Part shown: piece by piece, positions 7,457 through 13,036 of the stretch | Numbering within the stretch: position 1 is the stretch's first letter | Layout of the letters: every line of letters starts with the position of its first letter | Origin: an uncultured Faecalibacterium sp. | GTDB taxonomy: Bacteria; Bacillota; Clostridia; Oscillospirales; Ruminococcaceae | Length of the DNA: 13,036 nt | NCBI GenBank assembly: GCA_945982465.1 | Contig: CAMFSB010000018.1 | Span: 1-13,036 of the forward strand | Reading direction: 5' to 3' | The notes under the pieces: model-generated | Seen by the model: the letters and a program-made list of their open reading frames with translations, nothing else | The model's database searches: none | Told to the model about the DNA's origin: nothing | Program-made: the position numbers and the translations under genes

Positions 7457-7482
7457 TTCCGGCGCCCGCCCGGGCGCCGGAA
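7457..7482 (-). other. Strong hairpin between fixB and caiC
   Basis: TTCCGGCGCCCG (7457-7468) and CGGGCGCCGGAA (7471-7482) are perfect 12-bp inverted repeats separated by 2 nt, in the 69-bp gap between fixB and caiC. On the minus strand 'CTTTATAAGGGAG' follows, not a T-run, so it is not a classical terminator. It lies about 7 nt upstream of the caiC ribosome binding site. Such intercistronic stems can protect the upstream message or slow entry into the next gene; that role is inference. Confidence 0.6.
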
Positions 7483-7506
7483 AAGCACAGCGGAATGACC
7501 CGCCGC

Positions 7507-8427
7507 TTACGAGAGTTTCGCGGTCAGCTGGGGCAGGATCTTGTACAGGTCGCCCACCAGGCCGAAGTCGCAGTTCTTGAAGATGGGCGCGCCCTTATCT
7601 TTGTTGATGGCCACGATCACCTTGCTCTTGTTGATGCCGCCGATGTGCTGCACCTGGCCCGAAACGCCCACCGTGATGATCAGGTCGGGCTTGACCTGCA
7701 CGCCGGTGATGCCCATATACTGGCTCATCCACTTGTTGTTCTCGGCCACGGGGCGGCTGCAGCCCACGTCGGCGCCGATGGCGGCGGCCAGCGCGCGGCA
7801 CAGCGCCAGGTCCTCTTCGGCGGCCAGGCCGCGGCCCACGTCCACGATGCGCTTGGCGGCGGCCAGGTTCACCGTGACCTGATGCTTTTCGTTGCGGGCA
7901 ACGCGCTTGACGGCGGCAGGCACTTCGCCGCACAGGGGCGCAAAGCTGGCGCAGGCGGGCAGGGGCTCGCCGGCCTCAAACGCGCCGCTGTTCAGCGTGA
8001 CCACGCCGTACGGGGCGGTGTAGGTCAGCCGGCGCACAGCCGTGCCGCCGTATACGGTGCGGGTGAAGCTGAGCGCCTCGCCCACGGTGCCGAATTCGCC
8101 CACGTTGGAGAACACGGCGGTGTCCAGCAGCACGCCCAGCTTGCCGGCCAGCGCGCGGCCCAGGATGGTGTTGCCCACGAACACAAAGGCCTTGGGGTCC
8201 TTTTTCACCGCCTCGGCAATGGGGGCGGCAAAGTCCTCGGGCGAGTTTTCGTCCCCGATGGGGGCGTACAGGATGGCGTCGGCCCCGCAGGCAGCGGCGG
8301 CCTGGGCGTCGGCTTCGCCGCCGAACACCACGGCGGTCACACGGTCAGCCAGGGTCTTGGCGCCGGCGCACAGCTCGTTGAGCATGGCGGCGTCTTCAGT
8401 CACTACAAAAATGGACGGAACAGCCAT
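7507..8427 (-). CDS. fixB: Electron transfer flavoprotein alpha subunit, FixB type
   Basis: This 306-residue protein is the alpha subunit of an ETF heterodimer that passes electrons to or from an acyl-CoA dehydrogenase. The N-terminal half (to about 185) is the variable ETF domain with 'FVFVGNTILGRALAGKLGV'. The C-terminal FAD-binding domain contains 'DVGRGL' (196-201), 'GCSRPVAENNKWM' (222-234), 'ITVGVSGQVQHIGGINKSKVI' region (251-271), 'VAINKDKGAPIF' (272-283) and 'DFGLVGDLY' (287-295). The 'SRPVAE' and 'KWM' features resemble the carnitine-linked FixB of enteric bacteria as I recall it. The start at 8427 has GGAGG (complement of 8437-8441) 9 bp upstream; a longer in-frame start at 8466 lacks such a site. 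It is 64 bp downstream of fixA and 69 bp upstream of caiC. FixC and FixX, which accompany FixAB in some bacteria, are not in the window. Confidence 0.92.
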   Translation of the reverse strand: MAVPSIFVVTEDAAMLNELCAGAKTLADRVTAVVFGGEADAQAAAACGADAILYAPIGDENSPEDFAAPIAEAVKKDPKAFVFVGNTILGRALAGKLGVLLDTAVFSNVGEFGTVGEALSFTRTVYGGTAVRRLTYTAPYGVVTLNSGAFEAGEPLPACASFAPLCGEVPAAVKRVARNEKHQVTVNLAAAKRIVDVGRGLAAEEDLALCRALAAAIGADVGCSRPVAENNKWMSQYMGITGVQVKPDLIITVGVSGQVQHIGGINKSKVIVAINKDKGAPIFKNCDFGLVGDLYKILPQLTAKLS

Positions 8428-8491
8428 GATTGAAATCCTCCTATCGCATCGCGGCACGGCGCGCACCGGCGCGCGGCCGCGGTCATTTTTA

Positions 8492-9256
8492 TTACAGGGC
8501 TTCCTTTTTCAGGAAAGCCACCAGCGCGTCCACAGCTTCCTCGTTGTCGCCCTCGACGATCTCCATGCGGCGCTCGCGCTGCTCGGGGGCTTTCTGCTCC
8601 AGCGTCTGGGACGAGGCGGCCGCGCCGCTCAGATCGGGCGCCAGTACGCCGACGGGCTTTTTGCCGGCCTTCATGATATCGCGCATGGCGGGCACGGCGG
8701 GGGTGTTGATCTCGGACGAGACCGACAGCACGCAGGGCAGCGCCACTTCAAAGGTCTCGGTGCTGTTTTCCAGCGCGCGCTCCACCTTCAGCGCATCGCC
8801 CTCCACGGCGATGGCGGTAACGTTGTTCAGCGTGGGCTGGCCCAGCAGCGCGCCCACCTGGATGCCCACCACCTGGGCGTACATATCGGAAGAACCGGTG
8901 CCGCACAGCACCAGGTCCACGTCGCCCAGCTCGCGCACGGCGGCGGCCAGAGCCTTGGCGGTCTCCAGCGAATCCTCAAACGTGTGGTCATCGGCCATGA
9001 CCAGCTTCAGCTCATCGGCCCCGCGGGACAAAATGTCCTTACGGATCTTGGTGGGCTCCAGCATGGCGGTGCTGCCTACGCTGACGGCTACCAGCTTGCC
9101 GGCAGTCTCGGCGGCCAGCTTTTTGCCGGCTTCCAGCGCGTTCAGGTCATACTGGCTGATCTTGGCGGGCACGCCCTCCAGCGACAGCTCCCGGCTGGGC
9201 AGGACCTTGATCTGTTCTTCATCGGGTACGATTTTGCAACATACTGCAATTTTCAT
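8492..9256 (-). CDS. fixA: Electron transfer flavoprotein beta subunit, FixA type
   Basis: This 254-residue ETF beta subunit pairs with FixB. It starts 'MKIAVCCKIVPDEEQIKV', followed by 'AKISQYDLNALEAGKKL' (31-47), 'KDILSRGADEL' (73-83) and 'GTGSSDMYAQVVGIQVGALL' (119-138). The ETF-beta signature block 'LPCVLSVSSEINTPAVPAMR' lies at 173-192, with 'KKPV' at 199-202. These blocks track E. coli FixA (KISQYDLNA, DVLSRGPDEL, GDGSSDLYAQ, from memory) more closely than general EtfB. The start at 9256 is used because the protein opens there as in the family and AGGTGA (complement of 9261-9266) precedes it; the open frame continues upstream but is leader sequence. It is the first gene of the fixA-fixB-caiC operon, driven by a candidate promoter at 9483-9511. 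Confidence 0.92.
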   Translation of the reverse strand: MKIAVCCKIVPDEEQIKVLPSRELSLEGVPAKISQYDLNALEAGKKLAAETAGKLVAVSVGSTAMLEPTKIRKDILSRGADELKLVMADDHTFEDSLETAKALAAAVRELGDVDLVLCGTGSSDMYAQVVGIQVGALLGQPTLNNVTAIAVEGDALKVERALENSTETFEVALPCVLSVSSEINTPAVPAMRDIMKAGKKPVGVLAPDLSGAAASSQTLEQKAPEQRERRMEIVEGDNEEAVDALVAFLKKEAL

Positions 9257-9421
9257 GTCTTCACCTGCTTCTCCATATTCAGCGATCAACACAGAGGGCG
9301 GCGCCCCCTGCACGAACCTAAAGAAAAAGGCCCCTCGGCGCACGAAAACAGCCCCGGGCGGGCGCGAAAGTTCAAATCTAAGCGATTTGCACAATGAATT
9401 GGGGTTGAGTTTGTTGATAAT

Positions 9422-9440
9422 ATGTTTGACAATCAAACAT
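9422..9440. promoter_or_regulatory. Candidate operator: perfect palindrome over the -35 of the CoA-transferase promoter
   Basis: ATGTTTGA-CAA-TCAAACAT is a perfect 8-bp inverted repeat with a 3-bp centre. It contains the TTGACA -35 box (9426-9431) of the plus-strand promoter, and sits inside the predicted leader of fixA. The size and position are typical of a dimeric repressor site. No regulator gene lies beside it within the window, so the protein that binds is unknown. Confidence 0.62.
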
Positions 9441-9455
9441 GTTATTTGTTACAAT
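9426..9455 (+). promoter_or_regulatory. Strong candidate promoter of the CoA-transferase operon
   Basis: TTGACA (9426-9431, full consensus) and TACAAT (9450-9455, five of six) are 18 bp apart, and TGT directly before the -10 gives an extended -10. Transcription would start near 9462, leaving a leader of about 284 nt before the first gene at 9746. This is the best promoter match in the window. Confidence 0.75.
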
Positions 9456-9482
9456 TTTCGCAAAGAACTTTCGACTAAACCT

Positions 9483-9511
9483 AGTTTATTATCCAATGGC
9501 AGTTCTGTCAA
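9483..9511 (-). promoter_or_regulatory. Candidate promoter of fixA-fixB-caiC
   Basis: On the minus strand TTGACA (complement of 9506-9511) is followed after 17 bp by TAAACT (complement of 9483-9488, four of six). The start would be near 9476, with a leader of about 220 nt before fixA. It points towards the plus-strand promoter at 9426-9455, so the two transcripts would overlap by some 15 nt at their 5' ends. Confidence 0.55.
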
Positions 9512-9589
9512 CCCCATAACGATGCAAAAGAAATAAAAAACTTTTTCATTTCCAAAAAAATTGATGTAAAACGGCAATTGTCCGCGGAA

Positions 9590-9620
9590 AAAGGCGCCAA
9601 AAATACTAAAAATCGCCTTT
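9590..9620 (+). other. Leader stem 1 of the CoA-transferase operon
   Basis: AAAGGCG (9590-9596) and CGCCTTT (9614-9620) can form a 7-bp stem with a 17-nt A-rich loop in the plus-strand leader, 18 nt ahead of a longer hairpin. It is not followed directly by a T-run, although TTTTTT occurs at 9631-9636. It matches no riboswitch class I recognise. Confidence 0.3.
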
Positions 9621-9637
9621 GTAAAACTCGTTTTTTC

Positions 9638-9674
9638 ACGTCCTTATTGTTTGAGAACCGAACGATAAGGACGT
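9638..9674 (+). other. Long leader hairpin upstream of the first CoA-transferase gene
   Basis: ACGTCCTTATTGTT (9638-9651) and AACGATAAGGACGT (9661-9674) form a 14-pair stem with a single U-G wobble and a 9-nt loop (TGAGAACCG). It is located 71 bp before the start codon at 9746, within the predicted 284-nt leader. Only TTT followed by CCCCC comes after it, so it is not a standard terminator. It may be an RNA control element or a second protein-binding palindrome. The structure is clear; the role is not. Confidence 0.6.
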
Positions 9675-9745
9675 TTCCCCCGTGTTGGGGCCGCCCAGGG
9701 GGACGGCACGGGAGCCGCCGCCCGCAACAGAAAGGAGTCAGAACG

Positions 9746-10927
9746 ATGTCAAAACCGCTTGAAGGCCTGCGCGTGCTGGATGTGAGCGAGGGGATCCCCT
9801 ACATCGGCAGCATGTTCGCAGATTACGGCGCCGAGGTGCTCAAGGTCGAGCGCCCGGGCGCAGGCGACGCCGTGCGCGGGCGGGGCGCCTCGCAGAACGT
9901 CAGCTACGCTTCCTATTATCTGCGCGGCAAAAAGAGCCTGGCCGTAGACTACACGGTGCCCGCGGGCGCCCAGATCGTAGCCCGGCTGGCCGCCGGGGTG
10001 GACATGGTGGTGTTTACCGCCGCCGAGGACACGCTGCGCCCGCTGGGGCTGGACTACGCCAGCCTGAAAGCCGCCAACCCCAAACTGGTGTACGGCGTGC
10101 TGACGCCCTTTGGCGAGGCCGGCCCCTGGAAGGACCTGCCCGACTATGACCTGCTGGTGATGGCCCGCAGCGGCCTGCTGGAAAAGACTGGCTTCCCCGA
10201 AAAGCCCACCAAGTTCGGCTTCCCGCTGGGGTATGTGTACGCCAGCTGGCACCTGACCGCCGGCATGATGGCCGCTTATCTGGCCGCGCAGAGCTCCGGC
10301 GAGGGGCGCAAGGTGTCGTGCAGCAGCTGGCAGACCATGATGCAGCTGGACGATACCTTTGCCGAGTGCTTCCAGGCGCTGAACACCCTGCCCAAGCGGC
10401 TGGGCAACGGCTTCCCCACCACCAACCCCACCGACACGTTCCGCTGCAAGAACGGCTGGTTCGCCCTCAGCGTGGGCAGCGACGCCCAGTGGCTGGGCTT
10501 CGCCCACGAAGCCGGCATGGACGCCGTATGGGGCGAGGGCACGGTGTACGCCCACGACCCCGAGCGCTCGATGGATCACTACTTCGGCGAGCTGGACGGC
10601 CAGCTGCGCGATTACTTTGCCACCATCACCATTGAGGAGGCCGACCAGATCTGCCGGCGCGCCATGGTGCCCGGCGGCCCGTGCAACACGGTCGTGGAGC
10701 TGGCGAGCGACGAGCAGGTGGCCATCCGCAACATGCTGATCCCCGTGGGCGGCGAGACCCAGCTGGGCGTGCCCGCCAAGTTTGTGGGGCAGGACGGCCA
10801 GGACAGCGGCATCGCCCCCGGCGAGGCGCTGGGCGCCAGCACCCGGCCGGTGCGGGCCGGCGCCGGCATCGCCCCCGCACAGCTGGACGAACTGCAGGCC
10901 CAGGGCGTGATCGCCTGCGGCGAATAA
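9746..10927 (+). CDS. Class III (CaiB/BaiF-family) CoA-transferase paralogue lacking the catalytic Asp
   Basis: This 393-residue protein has the family fold: the N-terminal 'LEGLRVLDVSEGIPYIGSMF', 'DYGAEVLKVERPGAGD' (26-41), 'LRGKKSLAVDY' (59-69) and 'LGLDYASLKAANPKLVYGVLTPFGEAGPW' region (100-128). It also carries the small C-terminal domain. Class III enzymes use one aspartate (D169 in CaiB and formyl-CoA transferase) to carry CoA. Aligned without gaps to the next gene's protein between 'P-T/M-K' and the 'GEGRKVS'/'GQGCHID' block, the position of D173 there is Y163 here ('FPLGYVYASW'). It may therefore be a partner subunit rather than a stand-alone transferase. The start at 9746 has AAAGGAG at 9731-9737. 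The second transferase gene begins 13 bp downstream with its ribosome site overlapping this stop codon, so the two are co-transcribed and probably translationally linked. Confidence 0.88.
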   Translation: MSKPLEGLRVLDVSEGIPYIGSMFADYGAEVLKVERPGAGDAVRGRGASQNVSYASYYLRGKKSLAVDYTVPAGAQIVARLAAGVDMVVFTAAEDTLRPLGLDYASLKAANPKLVYGVLTPFGEAGPWKDLPDYDLLVMARSGLLEKTGFPEKPTKFGFPLGYVYASWHLTAGMMAAYLAAQSSGEGRKVSCSSWQTMMQLDDTFAECFQALNTLPKRLGNGFPTTNPTDTFRCKNGWFALSVGSDAQWLGFAHEAGMDAVWGEGTVYAHDPERSMDHYFGELDGQLRDYFATITIEEADQICRRAMVPGGPCNTVVELASDEQVAIRNMLIPVGGETQLGVPAKFVGQDGQDSGIAPGEALGASTRPVRAGAGIAPAQLDELQAQGVIACGE

Positions 10928-10940
10928 GGAGGGACAAACG

Positions 10941-12155
10941 ATGGAACAGATCAAAAAGGCCGGGCCTCTGCAGGGGCTGAAGGTCGTGGATTTCACCATT
11001 GCCCTGGCCGGCGTGTACATCTCCTGGCAGCTGGCCGACATGGGCGCCGAGGTGTGGAAGATCGAGCGCAAGGGCGCCGGCGACCAGGCCCGCACCTGGG
11101 ACCCGTTCATCAACGGGCTGAGCACCCTGTATACTGCTTATAACAAGAACAAGCAGAGCATTGAGCTGGACCTGCGCGCCGCAGCCGGCAAGCAGGCCGT
11201 GTTCGATATGGTCAAAGAAGCCGACATCGTGCTGGAAAACTTCAAAAGCGGCTCCATCGACCGGCTGGGCCTGGGCTATGACGTGCTGCGGCAGATCAAC
11301 CCCCGCATCGTGTTTGTATCGCTCAGTGGCTTCGGCGGCAGCGGCCCGCTGCTGAAATACCCCTGCTACGACGCCATTGCCGCGGCCCGCGGCGGCTTTG
11401 CCGCCACCAACGGCGAGCCGGACGGCGCCCCCATGAAAGCCGGCAACGCCAACTGCGACACCCTTACCGGCACCCACGCGCTGAACGCCGCCCTGATGGG
11501 CGTGATCCAGGCGCGGCGCACCGGCCAGGGCTGCCACATCGACATTGGCATGACCGACACCGTGATGGTCGCCTGCGGCGAAACGCTGCTGGACTACACC
11601 CGCGGCCAGTACCAGCAGGCCCGCTTTGGCAACCACGACCGCTTTACCGCCCCCTACGGCCTGTTTGAGACCCGGGACGGCTGGGCTGCCGTTATCGCCG
11701 ATACCGAGCCGCGCTGGCAAGCCGTGTGCAGCGTGCTGGGCCGGCCGGAATGGGCCGCCGACCCCCGCTTTGCCACCAACGCCGACCGCATCGCCCACCG
11801 CGACGAGCTGGTGCAGGCCATGGAAGCCGAGACCGTGCACTGGAAGCGCAGGGACCTGGAAAAGGCCCTGCTGGCCGCCGGGGTTCCCGCCTCCGAGGTA
11901 CTGCCGTTCATCGAGGCATACACCTCCGACCACGCCAACGCTACCGGCTGCACCCAGTGGGTGGATCAGGCCAAGATCGGCCTGATGCGCTTTTACACCA
12001 ACCCCCTGCAGTTTGACGACCAGCCCTGCCCCATCCACTGCGGCGCGCCCCTGCTGGGCCAGGACAGCCGCCAGGTGCTGGAGAGCATCGGCTACACCGC
12101 CGAGCAGATCGACCAGCTGTACGCCGACGGCGTAGTGGCCAGCAGCATGTTCTGA
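10941..12155 (+). CDS. caiB: Class III CoA-transferase, CaiB type, catalytically intact
   Basis: This 404-residue protein is about the length of E. coli CaiB (405). It has 'LQGLKVVDFTIALAGVYISW' (10-29), 'ADMGAEVWKIERKGAGDQAR' (32-51), 'NKNKQSIELDLR' (68-79), 'FKSGSIDRLGLGYDVLRQINP' region (101-121) and 'SLSGFGGSGP' (127-136). The catalytic aspartate is expected at D173 in 'AGNANCDTLTGTHA', followed by 'GQGCHIDIGMTDTV'. The enzyme would transfer CoA from a product thioester (such as gamma-butyrobetainyl-CoA) to incoming substrate (carnitine or crotonobetaine), saving ATP after CaiC primes the cycle. AAGGAGGG overlaps the stop of the preceding paralogue and lies 7 bp before this ATG. I use the symbol for family and context; the true substrate is not proven. 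Confidence 0.85.
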   Translation: MEQIKKAGPLQGLKVVDFTIALAGVYISWQLADMGAEVWKIERKGAGDQARTWDPFINGLSTLYTAYNKNKQSIELDLRAAAGKQAVFDMVKEADIVLENFKSGSIDRLGLGYDVLRQINPRIVFVSLSGFGGSGPLLKYPCYDAIAAARGGFAATNGEPDGAPMKAGNANCDTLTGTHALNAALMGVIQARRTGQGCHIDIGMTDTVMVACGETLLDYTRGQYQQARFGNHDRFTAPYGLFETRDGWAAVIADTEPRWQAVCSVLGRPEWAADPRFATNADRIAHRDELVQAMEAETVHWKRRDLEKALLAAGVPASEVLPFIEAYTSDHANATGCTQWVDQAKIGLMRFYTNPLQFDDQPCPIHCGAPLLGQDSRQVLESIGYTAEQIDQLYADGVVASSMF

Positions 12156-12213
12156 GCCGCCGCGCGCAGGCATAGCCCCGCAGGCCGCACACAGGCCGGA
12201 AAGGAAGCGGAAG

Positions 12214-12843
12214 ATGCAGATTGAGTGCATGATCCTGGGCGAATACGCCACCAACTGTTATATCCTGTCCGGCGGGCAGGCGGGGCGCTGCGTGCTGATC
12301 GACCCGGCCGATGACGCGCCCCGCCTGCTGGCCCGGCTGGACAACGCCGGCCTTGTGCCCGAAGCCGTCCTGCTGACCCACGGCCACTACGATCATCTGC
12401 TGGCCGTGCCGGGGCTGCAGGCGCGCTGGCCGGCGCTGCCGGTGTACTGCCACCCGCTGGATATCCCCGAGGACACGGTGGAATACGAAGGGCGGCGCGC
12501 CTTTCCCACGGTAGCGGCCTTTGCCAACCTGCGCACCCTGTGCGAGGGCGGCCGGCTGGAGTTGGCGGGGCTGGCGTTCACGGTGCTGCACACGCCGGGC
12601 CACACGCCCGGGTCGGTCACGTTCCAGTGCGAGCAGGCCCTGTTCACCGGCGACACGCTGTTTTTGGAGAGCATCGGCCGCACCGATTTTGCCGGCGGCG
12701 ACGACCGGCAGATGGCCCAAAGCCTTGCCCGCCTGGCGGCCCTGCCGCTGGCGGACTGCCCGGTGTACCCGGGGCACGACAGCCCCACCACGCTGGCGCA
12801 CGAGCGCCGCTTTAACCCCTGGCTGCGGTTCGCGCAGCGTTGA
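12214..12843 (+). CDS. Metallo-beta-lactamase-fold hydrolase, glyoxalase II-like
   Basis: This 209-residue cytoplasmic protein has the full metal-binding set: THGHYDH (55-61; H56, H58, D60, H61), H130 in 'LHTPGHTPGS', D147 in 'LFTGDTLF' and H188 in 'VYPGHDS'. The length and 'SIGRTDFAGGD' match the short glyoxalase II-like (YcbL-type) hydrolases, which often cleave thioesters. It starts at 12214 with AAAGGAAG (12200-12207) upstream, 58 bp after the second CoA-transferase. It is followed 63 bp later by the CaiD-like gene, so it appears to be part of the operon. A role as a thioesterase or detoxifier of a CoA or other thiol ester is a reasonable guess from context, but general aldehyde detoxification is equally possible. 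Confidence 0.88.
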   Translation: MQIECMILGEYATNCYILSGGQAGRCVLIDPADDAPRLLARLDNAGLVPEAVLLTHGHYDHLLAVPGLQARWPALPVYCHPLDIPEDTVEYEGRRAFPTVAAFANLRTLCEGGRLELAGLAFTVLHTPGHTPGSVTFQCEQALFTGDTLFLESIGRTDFAGGDDRQMAQSLARLAALPLADCPVYPGHDSPTTLAHERRFNPWLRFAQR

Positions 12844-12906
12844 GATCAATGGTCCCAGGCCCTGCGAGGGCACCCAAATACAACTGCTTTCAACGAGGTG
12901 AGATCT

Positions 12907-13036
12907 ATGGATGAAGCAAAAAAAGTTTTGACCCGGCTGGAAAACGGCGTGCTGGTGATCACCATCAACCGCCCCGAGCGGCGCAACGCCATCGACCCCG
13001 AAACGGCCAATCTGATGGAAAGCATCCTGAATGCCG
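12907..13036 (+). CDS. caiD: Enoyl-CoA hydratase/isomerase (crotonase) family, CaiD-like, N-terminal fragment
   Basis: The first 43 codons are present and the gene continues past the right edge. The ATG at 12907 follows GAGGTGA (12895-12901). The peptide 'VLTRLENGVLVITINRPE' then 'RRNAIDPETANLMESIL' is the typical crotonase opening: a beta strand, the NRPE turn and the 'NAI' block. 'NAID' is also found in CaiD as I remember it, and the operon supports a carnitinyl-CoA dehydratase (crotonobetainyl-CoA hydratase). The oxyanion-hole and catalytic residues lie outside the window, so the subfamily name rests mainly on context. Confidence 0.72.
   Translation, partial: MDEAKKVLTRLENGVLVITINRPERRNAIDPETANLMESILNA

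Larger units (their letters stand above)
9365..9473. repeat. Inverted 9-mer pair flanking the plus-strand promoter
   Basis: CGAAAGTTC (9365-9373) and GAACTTTCG (9465-9473) are perfect inverted copies 91 bp apart, bracketing the palindrome and promoter of the CoA-transferase operon. A further small stem, CAAATC/GATTTG (9373-9378, 9384-9389), lies inside. They could pair in the 5' leader of the fixA transcript or be spaced half-sites. A 9-bp pair in this span could also be chance. Confidence 0.3.

Noticed and set aside
5848..8433. An 861-codon open frame on the plus strand
   Set aside because: It lies antisense to caiC and fixB, which have clear motifs and ribosome sites. Its translation is low-complexity (rich in His, Gln, Ala and Gly), as expected of the reverse strand of GC-rich coding DNA.
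9638..9674. The leader hairpin read as an intrinsic terminator or attenuator
   Set aside because: Only three Ts follow before a C-run on the plus strand, and the minus strand has GAAAAAA instead of Ts, so it does not fit a rho-independent terminator.
9578..9745. A 56-codon in-frame extension of the first CoA-transferase, or a leader peptide
   Set aside because: Homology and a good ribosome site begin at 9746, and the extension passes through the hairpin and AT-rich leader. No ribosome site precedes 9578.
10626..12254. A 542-codon open frame on the minus strand, and similar ones at 9749-11125 and 11941-12873
   Set aside because: They oppose the CoA-transferase and MBL genes, have no ribosome sites in suitable places and read as compositional shadows.
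12859..12871. A 5-bp hairpin (GCCCT/AGGGC) between the MBL gene and the crotonase gene
   Set aside because: It is short, has no T-run and is common by chance in such GC-rich sequence, so I do not call a terminator or operon break there.

Overview
This is a GC-rich bacterial window with strong Shine-Dalgarno sites (AGGAGG type), short intergenic gaps and gene families typical of anaerobic gut Firmicutes. These include a cytoplasmic type I pullulanase, an SpoVK/CbbX-type AAA ATPase and carnitine-type CoA metabolism with FixA/FixB flavoproteins. A high-GC member of the Oscillospiraceae/Ruminococcaceae is my best guess, but there is no rRNA or other marker here to prove it.

Left part (1-3600) is carbohydrate related. 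The N-terminal fragment of a PHP/DUF3604-like protein runs off the left edge on the minus strand. It is divergent from a GntR/HutC-family regulator (636-1346), and the AT-rich gap between them holds candidate promoters and operator-like repeats. A type I pullulanase (1551-3527, minus) follows, with its own promoter and a good terminator. Middle part (3697-5890): a single AAA ATPase gene joins a degenerate Clp-like AAA module to an intact SpoVK/CbbX-like module. It ends at a strong bidirectional terminator shared with the convergent operon to its right.

Right part (5890-13036) is a reorganised cai/fix locus. On the minus strand lie fixA, fixB and caiC (ETF beta, ETF alpha, and a betaine-type acyl-CoA ligase). 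On the plus strand lie two class III (CaiB-type) CoA-transferase genes, a metallo-beta-lactamase-fold hydrolase and the start of a CaiD-like enoyl-CoA hydratase. These proteins would activate a quaternary-amine or other enoate/3-hydroxy acid to its CoA thioester, pass CoA between substrate and product, hydrate or dehydrate the 2,3 bond, and feed electrons through FixAB to an acyl-CoA reductase. The reductase (CaiA) and a transporter (CaiT) are not in the window. The first CoA-transferase has tyrosine where the catalytic aspartate should be while the second keeps it, which suggests a heteromeric enzyme.

The 489-bp gap between the two arms is an AT-rich island. It contains a near-consensus promoter whose -35 lies inside a perfect 8+3+8 palindrome, an opposing promoter for fixA, and a long leader with a 14-pair hairpin. 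This is the best candidate for a regulatory switch in the window. No tRNA, rRNA, CRISPR array, insertion sequence or attachment site was seen.
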